Shown one piece after another: positions 1-5,855 of a stretch of DNA of 5,855 bases. How positions within the stretch are numbered: the first letter of the stretch is position 1; each line of letters starts with the position of its first letter. Under the pieces are notes generated by a model. That model saw nothing but the letters and a program-made list of their open reading frames with translations, did not search any database and had not been told where the DNA came from. The DNA is from Clostridiales bacterium (GTDB lineage Bacteria > Bacillota_A > Clostridia > Lachnospirales > Lachnospiraceae): positions 1-5,855 of the forward strand of contig JASKJZ010000174.1 of NCBI GenBank assembly GCA_030154385.1. Direction: 5' to 3'. A program made the position numbers and the translations under genes.

Positions 1-1
1 T

Positions 2-946
2 CCGGATTTGATTCTTTTGGATGTTATGATGCCAGTCATGGATGGTTATGAGACCTGTAAAAAAATCAAAGAAAGAAAAGAATATCAAGACATTCCCATT
101 ATCTTTTTAACTGCAAAAAACGATGCGGAAAACGAAAGTCGGGGGTTAGATCTTGGTGCTGTGGATTATATCACGAAGCCAGTCAACCCAGCAATCTTAT
201 TATCAAGGGTGAAAGCACATCTTTCCCTGAAGGCATCGCGGGATTTTTTGAAAAATAAAAATGAATATTTAGAGAAAGAAATAGCCAGAAGAACAAAGGA
301 AATTGCACTGATTCAGGAGGTTTCGATTGTAGCATTAGCTTCTCTTGCTGAAACGAGAGACCAAGAAACAGGCAATCATTTGGAGAGAACCAAGGAGTAT
401 GTACGTGTTCTTTGCCACGAGCTGGCAGAGGATGTCAATTACAAAGAAGAACTTACAGATGTCGCAATCGAATTAATTACGGCTTCCTCTCCGCTGCATG
501 ACATTGGAAAGGTCGGGATTCCTGATGCGATTTTATTAAAGCCTGGAAAGCTTTCCAAAGAGGAATACGAAGTTATGAAAAGTCATACACTCCCTGGGCT
601 TCAGGCAATTGAGCGAGCAGAACGAATGATGCAGCGCTCGGAGACCTTTTTTAAATATCCAAAGCAGATCGTGTATAGCCATCATGAGTGGTGGAATGGT
701 GCGGGTTATCCACGGGGCTTTGAAAAAGAGGAGATTCCTTTATCTGCGCGGATTGTAGCAGTGGCAGATGTCTATGATGCACTTCGGAGTAAGCGGGTTT
801 ATAAGGCTGCCTATTCCCATGAGGAAACGATGAAAATGATTAAGGAGGAGAGTGGAACACATTTTGAACCTACGATTGTACAGGCATTTTTAGAAAAAGA
901 AGAGGAATTTGATCGTATTTTTTTGAACTATAAAGAAGACATATAA
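2..946 (+). CDS. Response regulator, receiver + HD-GYP domain (probable c-di-GMP phosphodiesterase), 5' partial
   Basis: The frame is already open at base 2 and the start lies upstream of the window, so about 50 N-terminal residues are missing; the first in-window start codon is not the real start. Counting P (codon 2-4) as residue 1, residues 1-70 are the rest of a receiver domain: phosphoacceptor Asp7 in the LLDVMMPVMDG motif, switch Thr37 in FLTA, and Lys59 of TKP. A charged helical linker (about 81-108) joins it to an HD-GYP domain (about 109-310). Family metal ligands appear in place: Glu122 and His126 (ETGNH), His166-Asp167 (HDIGKVGIP), His195, His227-His228, the GYP signature at 235-237, and Asp256 in VADVYDAL. 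HD-GYP proteins hydrolyse cyclic di-GMP in the cytoplasm; with all ligands kept, activity is likely. A receiver with no DNA-binding domain implies phosphorylation-controlled second-messenger turnover. The partner kinase is not visible. A strong terminator follows, so it is probably not cotranscribed with the importer genes. The domain assignment is secure; the physiological output is unknown. Confidence 0.95.
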   Translation, partial: PDLILLDVMMPVMDGYETCKKIKERKEYQDIPIIFLTAKNDAENESRGLDLGAVDYITKPVNPAILLSRVKAHLSLKASRDFLKNKNEYLEKEIARRTKEIALIQEVSIVALASLAETRDQETGNHLERTKEYVRVLCHELAEDVNYKEELTDVAIELITASSPLHDIGKVGIPDAILLKPGKLSKEEYEVMKSHTLPGLQAIERAERMMQRSETFFKYPKQIVYSHHEWWNGAGYPRGFEKEEIPLSARIVAVADVYDALRSKRVYKAAYSHEETMKMIKEESGTHFEPTIVQAFLEKEEEFDRIFLNYKEDI

Positions 947-952
947 ATGCAT

Positions 953-1003
953 AAGGAGGTTAAAAAAATGGTACTTTGTTTAAAAGTACCATTTTTTTGT
1001 TGA
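953..1003 (+). other. Putative 11-codon micro-ORF with consensus Shine-Dalgarno, nested in the terminator
   Basis: A perfect AAGGAGGT (953-960) lies 7 nt before an ATG at 968-970. The frame reads M-V-L-C-L-K-V-P-F-F-C and stops at TGA (1001-1003). The same frame is also open from an ATG at 947, immediately after the stop of the HD-GYP gene, giving 18 codons. The whole reading frame sits inside the inverted repeat of the terminator at 962-998, so the hairpin would bury the ATG, and a ribosome on the frame would melt the hairpin. The arrangement resembles a translated leader/attenuator, but it could be chance or the remnant of a lost gene. No known leader peptide is recognised, and its translation is not established. 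Confidence 0.3.
962..998 (+). terminator. Rho-independent terminator after the HD-GYP gene
   Basis: This is a perfect inverted repeat: the left arm 962-977 (seven A then TGGTACTTT) pairs with the right arm 983-998 (AAAGTACCA then seven T), with a 5-nt loop GTTTA at 978-982. The G/C-containing core is ATGGTACTTT/AAAGTACCAT, and the T-run supplies the U-tract. It lies 15 nt after the stop of the HD-GYP gene and 88 nt before the lipoprotein gene, so it separates the two transcription units. The A-tract/T-tract symmetry means it could also terminate in the reverse direction, though no opposing gene is present here. The core is A/T-rich, so the stem is long but only moderately stable. Confidence 0.85.
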
Positions 1004-1011
1004 ATATTACA

Positions 1012-1040
1012 TGGAGTCATGCATTGTGCACAAGTATAAT
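1012..1040 (+). promoter_or_regulatory. Probable promoter of the ABC importer operon
   Basis: A perfect -10 hexamer TATAAT lies at 1035-1040, 45 nt before the lipoprotein ATG, and would give a 5' leader of roughly 40 nt. At 17-bp spacing the -35 position (1012-1017) reads TGGAGT, only 3 of 6 matches to TTGACA, and there is no extended -10 TG. A weak -35 with a strong -10 fits a promoter that needs an activator, such as an AraC-type regulator paired with the downstream kinase; that part is inference. The site lies downstream of the terminator at 962-998, consistent with a new transcription unit. Confidence 0.6.
1024..1033. promoter_or_regulatory. Palindrome abutting the -10 box, candidate operator
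   Basis: TTGTGCACAA is a perfect 10-bp palindrome that ends one base before the TATAAT at 1035. This places it in the -35/-10 spacer, where a bound protein would affect RNA polymerase. It does not match the catabolite-responsive (cre) consensus and has no central CG as typical LacI-family operators do. The binding factor is unknown. A 10-bp palindrome can arise by chance. Confidence 0.35.
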
Positions 1041-1072
1041 GTAAGTGTAACAAATAAACATATACAATGTAT

Positions 1073-1077
1073 GGGAG
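1073..1077 (+). promoter_or_regulatory. Ribosome binding site fixing the lipoprotein start
   Basis: GGGAG lies 8 nt before the ATG at 1086. The frame is open back to an ATG at 1011, but that start would put 25 non-hydrophobic residues before the Lys-Lys signal-peptide start and lies upstream of the predicted -10 box. The 1086 start is therefore preferred, also over the ATG at 1071, which overlaps this ribosome site. Confidence 0.75.
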
Positions 1078-1085
1078 AATGTAAG

Positions 1086-2447
1086 ATGAAAAAAAGATTA
1101 TTTAGTCTATTATTAGCAACAACCATGACAGCCTCTCTTTTAGCAGGCTGTGGAAGCAAATCAGAGAGTACGACGACAACGGATACGACGGCACAGACCG
1201 AAGAGACAGCAGAGGATACAGCTGCTCCGGCAGCAGAGGAGACAGCAGAGACAGCAGAGCCAGTAACGCTTACTATTTATGCACAATATGCCGATGATGA
1301 CACCAAGATACCATATGACTATGCCGTAGAAAAATTAAAAGAAGCATATCCAAATGTGACACTCGAATTGATCGTACAGGCACAAGATGACAATATGACA
1401 CTCAATACAATGGCAGCAAGCAACAATCTGCCTGATATTTTTCAGGCAAATACGGACATTATCAATTCCTTCCGTGAAACAGGACAGATCATGGATGTGA
1501 CAGAGGTAGCAAAGAGTACCGGCTTTGAAGATAAGGTATTTGAATCTTGTAAAGATTTATTATACTCCGATGATGGAAAGATTTATGTATTCCCATATGC
1601 GGGGCAAGAATATGTACTTTGGTACTACAACAAAGCGTTGTTTCAACAATACAATTTAGAAGTACCTACCACTTATGAAGAGCTTTTGAACTGCATCAAG
1701 GTATTTAATGATAATGACATACTTCCAATGGCTCTCTTTGGACAGGAAGGCTGGATTTCTTCTGCTATGTATGATGCGATTGCAACACGCTACTTCGCTG
1801 GTGGTATCAAAGATCTTGATAACGGCAGCAAGGGAATCAACGATGCAGGCTACGCAGATGCTGCTAAGATGATGAATGAACTCGTAAATGCCGGGATGTT
1901 CTCGGCTGACGTTACCAATACCAACTATGATCAGGCATCTGCTCTTTTCTTAGAAGGAAAGGCAGCAATGTTCTTAAATGGCCAGTGGTATATTCCAGAT
2001 GCAACCACAAAATTAGGAGATGATGTAGATTGGATGTTCTATCCTGCAGCAGATGCAGCAAGCTATGAAGCTGGAAAATCCGTTTTTTCTGGCGGTGGAT
2101 CTACGAGTGGTTATGCAGTGAATCCAAATGGTGAACACGCAGCACTGGCAGCAGAAGTAGCAGAATTTATCGCAGAAAAATACTGCGAATCTAAGATTTT
2201 AAATGGCAAGGTATTTGTATCTATGGAGACTGGATTACAGCCAGAGAGCGAGCTTGCACCTATGATGCAAAAGCTATCGGATACGATTCCAAGCATTACG
2301 TCTATGACAAAATTCACATGGGGCTTGACAAACTCTACCTTTAAGACAGGAATTGAAGACCAGACCAGATTCCTCTTATCTCCACAGTACTCTGCGGATG
2401 AATTTATCCAAGAGATGGATGGTGTTATAAGCAGGATGAACGAATAG
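1086..2447 (+). CDS. Extracellular solute-binding lipoprotein of a CUT1-type carbohydrate ABC importer
   Basis: The protein is 453 residues, typical for family 1 solute-binding proteins (MalE/MsmE-like). It starts MKKRLFSLLL, followed by a hydrophobic stretch and the lipobox LLAGC with Cys22 as the lipidation site, so the mature protein should be anchored to the outer face of the membrane. Residues 23-58 form a low-complexity Thr/Glu/Ala tether. The binding domain begins near residue 60 (VTLTIYAQ) and shows family hallmarks: NNLPDIFQ (113-120), YVFPYAGQEYVLWYYNKALF (167-186), a GKAAMFLNGQW segment (291-301) and the late SGYAVNPNG strand (341-349). The role is to capture a sugar or oligosaccharide and deliver it to the two permeases encoded next; the substrate cannot be read from sequence. 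The aromatic residues (WYYNK, GQWYI, FTWGL) fit a carbohydrate site. It is the first gene of the operon, 15 nt before the next start. It might also serve as a co-sensor for the nearby kinase (inference). Confidence 0.95.
   Translation: MKKRLFSLLLATTMTASLLAGCGSKSESTTTTDTTAQTEETAEDTAAPAAEETAETAEPVTLTIYAQYADDDTKIPYDYAVEKLKEAYPNVTLELIVQAQDDNMTLNTMAASNNLPDIFQANTDIINSFRETGQIMDVTEVAKSTGFEDKVFESCKDLLYSDDGKIYVFPYAGQEYVLWYYNKALFQQYNLEVPTTYEELLNCIKVFNDNDILPMALFGQEGWISSAMYDAIATRYFAGGIKDLDNGSKGINDAGYADAAKMMNELVNAGMFSADVTNTNYDQASALFLEGKAAMFLNGQWYIPDATTKLGDDVDWMFYPAADAASYEAGKSVFSGGGSTSGYAVNPNGEHAALAAEVAEFIAEKYCESKILNGKVFVSMETGLQPESELAPMMQKLSDTIPSITSMTKFTWGLTNSTFKTGIEDQTRFLLSPQYSADEFIQEMDGVISRMNE
1203..1259 (+). 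repeat. Short direct repeats in the lipoprotein linker
   Basis: The 12-mer GAGACAGCAGAG occurs at 1203-1214, 1239-1250 and 1248-1259. The last two overlap as 2.3 tandem copies of a 9-bp unit, encoding the Glu-Thr-Ala run of the tether. The in-frame unit length means copy changes would lengthen or shorten the linker without breaking the gene. Confidence 0.7.
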
Positions 2448-2448
2448 A

Positions 2449-2455
2449 GGGGGAG
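2449..2455 (+). promoter_or_regulatory. Ribosome binding site supporting the TTG start of permease 1
   Basis: GGGGGAG lies immediately after the lipoprotein stop and 7 nt before the TTG at 2463. No ATG lies near this ribosome site in the permease frame; the first in-frame ATG is at codon 71, well past the first membrane helix, so the TTG start is well supported. Confidence 0.75.
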
Positions 2456-2462
2456 ATTTACC

Positions 2463-3371
2463 TTGAAGAGATTTAGAAGCAATAAAATAGCCATCACCCT
2501 GTTTATTTTACCGGCACTGATTTTGTTCGTTACCTTTGTATTTGTTCCGATTTTGCAGGTGTTTGCCTACAGCTTTACCAAATGGAACGGCATCAGTGCC
2601 CCGGTATTCACCGGGCTCAAGAACTACAGTCGTCTTTTTAGCGACAAGGTTTTTTATACCTCGAATAAAAATATGATACTCTTTGCAATTGTGATTACGC
2701 TCTATCAGATGATTTTGGCTACAATTTTTGCAATCGCAGTCTCCGATGCGAAGATGAAGGGTAGAAAGTTTTTTCGAGTTGCTTACTTTATACCAGTGGT
2801 ATTATCGGTAACGGTGGTATGTCAGCTTTGGCTCTCAATTTTCAATGCAGAAAGCGGTCTTTTAAACACCTTATTAAAGACCTTGCACATCAATTATCAG
2901 CAAAACTGGCTGAGTGATCGCTATCATTCCATTTATGCAATTGCCTTTGTAAATGCATGGCAGTGGATGGGATATCAGTTTGCATTGATTGTGGCTGGTA
3001 TAAAGACAATCGCAACGGATTATTATGAGGCGGCACAGATTGACGGAGCTAGTAATTCGGTGGCACATCGACATATTACGATACCTCTTCTTGCAGAGAC
3101 CTATAAAAGTAGTTTAGTGATCTCGGTTACCGGTGGTATCAAGGCATTTACGGAAATGTATATTATGACTAAGGGTGGACCTGGTACCTCGACCTACACC
3201 TTGGCCTATATGATGTACAGCTCTGCATTCCGAAGCAAAGAGTACGGCTATGGACTCGCATCGGCAACAATATTGGTGTTAGAGTGCCTTGCGGCGATTG
3301 TTGTGATTAATGCTGTATTTAAAGGAAACGATGCTGATGTGGCAAAACCGAAAAGGAGGAAGAGAGCATGA
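2463..3371 (+). CDS. Carbohydrate ABC importer permease 1 (MalF/UgpA-like)
   Basis: A 302-residue inner-membrane subunit, normal length for the short MalF-type permeases of Gram-positive CUT1 importers. It begins at TTG. The first helix is about 9-38 (IAITLFILPALILF...), with further hydrophobic segments near 71-93, 105-127, 156-180, 212-230 and 264-285, giving the usual six. The cytoplasmic EAA loop that docks the ATPase is clear: EAAQIDGAS from 189, with IP at 207-208. The conserved TKGGPG...TYTLAYMMY segment (236-252) before the last helix is typical of this subunit. The C-terminus is basic (KPKRRKRA). With the next gene product it forms the heterodimeric translocation channel for the substrate captured by the lipoprotein. 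Its stop codon overlaps the next start by 4 nt (ATGA), a sign of translational coupling and equal stoichiometry. The substrate is unknown. Confidence 0.95.
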   Translation: MKRFRSNKIAITLFILPALILFVTFVFVPILQVFAYSFTKWNGISAPVFTGLKNYSRLFSDKVFYTSNKNMILFAIVITLYQMILATIFAIAVSDAKMKGRKFFRVAYFIPVVLSVTVVCQLWLSIFNAESGLLNTLLKTLHINYQQNWLSDRYHSIYAIAFVNAWQWMGYQFALIVAGIKTIATDYYEAAQIDGASNSVAHRHITIPLLAETYKSSLVISVTGGIKAFTEMYIMTKGGPGTSTYTLAYMMYSSAFRSKEYGYGLASATILVLECLAAIVVINAVFKGNDADVAKPKRRKRA

Positions 3372-4207
3372 GAATGAAATGGAATCCAAAACGTATGATC
3401 TTTTCCCTGTTTTTATGGCTGTATGCTGGATTTTCACTTTATCCTCTGATCTGGATGGTGTTTTATTCTTTTAAGAACAACGAGGAAATCTTTGTCACGA
3501 ACCCGTATGGGTTTCCTACGGTACTTCGCATCGAAAATTACATCAGTGCATGGAATAAATACGATGTGCCAACCTACTTTTTAAACAGTGTGCTAGTTTC
3601 GGTAGCGACGGTGGTTATTACCCTGTTTTGCGCCTTGTTATTCTCATATGCAACGTCACGTATGATATTTAAGGGACAGACCGCACTTCGGATTTTTCTC
3701 TCCCTTGGGATGTTCATTCCCGTGCAGGCTATTTTGATTCCGGTTGTAAAGATCGTACAAGGTCTGTCCTTATCCAATACCAGATGGTCATTGATTCTTC
3801 CGTATACGGCAATCAATCTTGCGTTTTCCTGCATGATCTATTATGGATTTTTCAAGGGGATACCAATGGAGCTTGAGGAGGCGGCCTGTATGGATGGAGC
3901 GAATATCTATCAGACCTTCTTTAAGATTATTGTGCCGTTAGTCAGACCTGCGACCGCTACCCTTGCAATCTATGTGTTTTTAGCAGCTTGGAATGAATTT
4001 ATCCTGGCAAATGTTTTGGTGGGCTCCAATGCAGCCTTAAAGACACTGCCGCTTGGAGTATTATTCTTCCAGGGGCAGTTTACCACGGATTGGGGCGGTA
4101 TGGGAGCCACGATGGTAATTGCCAGTCTTCCGGCAATCCTAGTTTATGTACTCTTTAGTGATAAGGTAGAAAAGGCGATGACAATAGGAGGCGCAGTCAA
4201 AGGATAA
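3368..4207 (+). CDS. Carbohydrate ABC importer permease 2 (MalG/UgpE-like)
   Basis: A 279-residue membrane subunit of normal MalG-family length. The ATG lies in the ATGA overlap with permease 1, with AAAGGAGG (3352-3359) 8 nt upstream. Hydrophobic segments lie near 10-32, 71-95, 108-130, 140-160, 196-216 and 246-264. The EAA loop reads EAACMDGANIYQTFFKIIVP (171-190), the canonical ATPase-docking sequence. The AWNEF motif at 207-211 and the MTIGGAVKG end match MalG-type permeases closely. It pairs with permease 1 to form the channel. No ATP-binding subunit is encoded here; Gram-positive CUT1 systems commonly use a shared MsmK/MsmX-type ATPase, so this is probably not a broken operon. No terminator is visible after the gene, so transcripts may continue into the kinase gene. 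Confidence 0.95.
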   Translation: MRMKWNPKRMIFSLFLWLYAGFSLYPLIWMVFYSFKNNEEIFVTNPYGFPTVLRIENYISAWNKYDVPTYFLNSVLVSVATVVITLFCALLFSYATSRMIFKGQTALRIFLSLGMFIPVQAILIPVVKIVQGLSLSNTRWSLILPYTAINLAFSCMIYYGFFKGIPMELEEAACMDGANIYQTFFKIIVPLVRPATATLAIYVFLAAWNEFILANVLVGSNAALKTLPLGVLFFQGQFTTDWGGMGATMVIASLPAILVYVLFSDKVEKAMTIGGAVKG

Positions 4208-4212
4208 AGGGG

Positions 4213-4241
4213 TGTACAAGAACCAACATTTTTATTATAAT
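4213..4241 (+). promoter_or_regulatory. Possible promoter of the histidine kinase gene
   Basis: A perfect TATAAT lies at 4236-4241, with TGTACA (4 of 6 to TTGACA) at 4213-4218, exactly 17 bp upstream. It lies in the 68-bp gap between permease 2 and the kinase, which has no terminator-like hairpin. The kinase could thus have its own basal promoter as well as read-through from the importer operon. The region is A/T-rich, so a chance match is possible. Confidence 0.4.
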
Positions 4242-4275
4242 GATGATAAGTAAGAAACGATAAGGTGGTGGAACA

Positions 4276-5855
4276 ATGATTCGTAACTTAAAATCCAAGG
4301 TGTACGCAATGTCACTTAAGTATAAGATTGCCTGGATTAGCTTAGTTACGGCACTTGTTCCACTTTTTATATTTGCTCTGGTCATCATTCATCGATATAA
4401 TCAAGCTACCGTTACCAGGAGCAAAAATCATATTGAGGAGAACCTTTCGGTTATGACCGATCGTATCGAAAATGTTTTTTCAAATGCAGAGGTCTGTTCG
4501 AATTATATTACCATCAATATGAATCGGATATTAGAAGATAACGAAAAGAATGAAGTGACCATAGAGGGTCTTATCCTGGGCGAATTAAACAGCGCCCTTG
4601 TTGTATTTGGAGATATGGAATCCATCGTTTATCTGGATAAATCGGGAAAGCTTTATAATACCAATACCAAAGCTACTTTTACGGCTTCGGATCTTTTATC
4701 TTCAAAGGGAATGAAAACACTGGAACAAACAACGGGAAAAACCATTTTATTTGATAAAGGGGATAGCTTTGGAGATATTGTACTAGGGAAAAAGGTCCTG
4801 CAAAAGGAATCGGGCAAGCTCCTTGGCTATTTGTTTATCCAGCTTCCTACTATGGTAGTAGAAAAAAACTTTGATAATAAAATTAGTCAGTACTATTTGT
4901 TTGATCGAAGGGGAATCAACGTAACGGAGCGGCAAGAAATAACCCCCGTGGAGGACAAGGTATTATCCGAAGGGCTATGGAAGCAGGAGGAGAGTAAAAC
5001 GTTTTCCTTTCAAGGCAATTCCTACTTGGTTGCCAGTGTGACGAGCGAGGTGTATGGGTGGACCGTAGTCGGTATTACCAATCTGGATGCCTTCAATGTG
5101 GAAATCAAGGATATCGTGTATACCATGGTGGGGATAGGTTTTGTCCTCGTCTTTTTGTTGACGTTGGTGGTTATTTTGATTACAGGTTTTATTACAAAAC
5201 CTCTTGTCATCTTAAAGGAGGGGGCAGAGCAAATTGGAAATGGCGATTTAGCGGTCAAGTTTTATTTTAAAACAGAAGATGAAATTGGAAAACTTGGGCA
5301 GATTTTCAATCGGATGACCTCACAAATTGAAGAACTTTTACGAAAGGTTGATGAGGAAGCAAGAAAGAAACGGGAGTATGAGCTTTCTTTGATCGGGGAA
5401 CAGGTAAAGCCGCATTTTTTATATAATACATTGGATATTATTATTATGCTATCACAGATGAATAAGAACCGAGAAGCACAAAGAGTCACAAAAAAGCTGG
5501 CAGACTACTATAAAAACTCCTTGTCTGACAGTGAGGAAATCATACCACTTGAGCGTGAGCTTCGCATCATCGAAGACTACTTAGAGCTTCAAATGATGCG
5601 ATATGAGGATAAATTCACCTACGATATATCAGTGGACCTGGGCTGTAATCAAGTTAGTGTCCCCAAAATGACCTTGCAGCCAATTGTAGAAAATGCAATC
5701 TATCACGGATTAAAGTATAAAAAGGATTGGGGAACGATTGCGATTACCTGCCGACTTTTAGAAGCGGAGCAGCAGGTAGAAATTGTCATTAGGGACAACG
5801 GAATTGGGATGGAGCCAGAAAGGCTTGAGCAGCTCATTCTTGGAAAAGACAATCC
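4276..5855 (+). CDS. Membrane sensor histidine kinase, YesM/LytS-type (3' partial)
   Basis: The frame is open from ATG 4276 to the window end (526 full codons). AAGGTGGT (4262-4269) lies 6 nt before the start. TM1 is about residues 18-38 and TM2 about 281-304; they enclose a ~240-residue extracytoplasmic domain with features such as SIVYLDKSGKLY (116 on) and GWTVVGITN (261 on), resembling the double-Cache sensors of YesM kinases (inferred by pattern). A HAMP domain (about 304-357, DEIG at 335-338) and a coiled helix (about 348-376) lead to the His_kinase box EQVKPHFLYNTLDIII with phosphoacceptor His380. The ATPase domain shows the N-box IVENAIYHG (Asn473) and G1 box DNGIGM (507-512); the rest is cut off. 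Such kinases pair with AraC-type response regulators (YesN-like) and commonly control neighbouring sugar importers. The regulator gene probably lies just downstream. Ligand unknown; importer control is inferred from context. Confidence 0.93.
   Translation, partial: MIRNLKSKVYAMSLKYKIAWISLVTALVPLFIFALVIIHRYNQATVTRSKNHIEENLSVMTDRIENVFSNAEVCSNYITINMNRILEDNEKNEVTIEGLILGELNSALVVFGDMESIVYLDKSGKLYNTNTKATFTASDLLSSKGMKTLEQTTGKTILFDKGDSFGDIVLGKKVLQKESGKLLGYLFIQLPTMVVEKNFDNKISQYYLFDRRGINVTERQEITPVEDKVLSEGLWKQEESKTFSFQGNSYLVASVTSEVYGWTVVGITNLDAFNVEIKDIVYTMVGIGFVLVFLLTLVVILITGFITKPLVILKEGAEQIGNGDLAVKFYFKTEDEIGKLGQIFNRMTSQIEELLRKVDEEARKKREYELSLIGEQVKPHFLYNTLDIIIMLSQMNKNREAQRVTKKLADYYKNSLSDSEEIIPLERELRIIEDYLELQMMRYEDKFTYDISVDLGCNQVSVPKMTLQPIVENAIYHGLKYKKDWGTIAITCRLLEAEQQVEIVIRDNGIGMEPERLEQLILGKDN

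Noticed and set aside
1062..1072. ATACA-A-TGTAT inverted repeat near the lipoprotein ribosome site.
   Set aside because: Arms are only 5 bp of A/T-rich sequence with a 1-nt centre, so it cannot form a useful RNA hairpin and is easily explained by chance.
1011..1085. Upstream in-frame extension of the lipoprotein from the ATG at 1011 (or 1071).
   Set aside because: It would add 25 polar residues before a textbook Lys-Lys signal peptide and span the predicted -10 box. The GGGAG ribosome site fits the start at 1086.
2111..2497. 128-codon open frame on the - strand.
   Set aside because: It lies opposite the lipoprotein 3' end and the start of permease 1, which are clear family members; no ribosome site or recognisable domain supports the reverse frame.
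2874..3074. 66-codon open frame on the - strand, and similar ones at 3574-3834 and 4197-4388.
   Set aside because: The first two are antisense within conserved permease sequence. The third overlaps the gap and the kinase start. None has supporting signals.
4208..4235. Possible terminator after permease 2.
   Set aside because: The T-run at 4229-4233 is short and only a 3-bp GGT/ACC pairing precedes it, too weak for an intrinsic terminator.
5022..5489. Small open frames on both strands (5022-5258 -, 5058-5270 +, 5262-5489 -).
   Set aside because: They all fall inside the continuous kinase frame encoding TM2, HAMP and the histidine box, so they are shadows of that gene.
1..5855. CRISPR arrays, insertion sequences, tRNA or rRNA genes, phage or mobile-element features.
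   Set aside because: No spaced repeats, transposase-like frames, terminal inverted repeats or RNA-gene signatures were seen; the window is densely filled by five ordinary genes.

Overview
The window looks like chromosomal DNA of a low- to moderate-GC Firmicute, most likely a gut-type Clostridia (Lachnospiraceae-like). This rests on strong AGGAGG-type ribosome sites, a TTG start, a lipoprotein with a long Thr/Glu/Ala-rich linker after its lipobox, A/T-flanked intrinsic terminators, and a carbohydrate ABC importer with no ATPase gene of its own beside a YesM/LytS-type histidine kinase. The family-level placement is inference. All genes lie on the + strand.

Layout: (1) Positions 2-946 hold the 3' part of a response regulator with a receiver domain fused to an HD-GYP domain, a probable cyclic-di-GMP phosphodiesterase. 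(2) Positions 947-1085 are intergenic. They hold a perfect 16-bp-stem intrinsic terminator, an 11-codon reading frame with a consensus Shine-Dalgarno sequence that lies inside that terminator, and a promoter-like TATAAT preceded directly by a 10-bp palindrome. (3) Positions 1086-4207 are a compact three-gene importer operon: a lipoprotein solute-binding protein and two MalF/MalG-like permeases, the second starting inside the stop codon of the first (ATGA overlap). (4) A 68-bp gap with a second promoter-like sequence leads to (5) a membrane sensor histidine kinase (4276 to the window end) that runs off the 3' edge.

Likely working model (inference): the lipoprotein captures a sugar or oligosaccharide outside the cell and hands it to the permease pair, which is powered by a shared ATPase of the MsmK type encoded elsewhere. 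The histidine kinase senses the same or a related ligand and phosphorylates a response regulator, probably an AraC-type YesN homologue just beyond the window, which would control the importer operon. The HD-GYP gene is separated from the importer by the terminator and probably belongs to a different upstream signalling unit.

I see no clearly unprecedented system. The most unusual local structure is the micro-ORF nested in the terminator at 953-1003. The shared motif upstream of the importer and kinase genes is a weaker second candidate.
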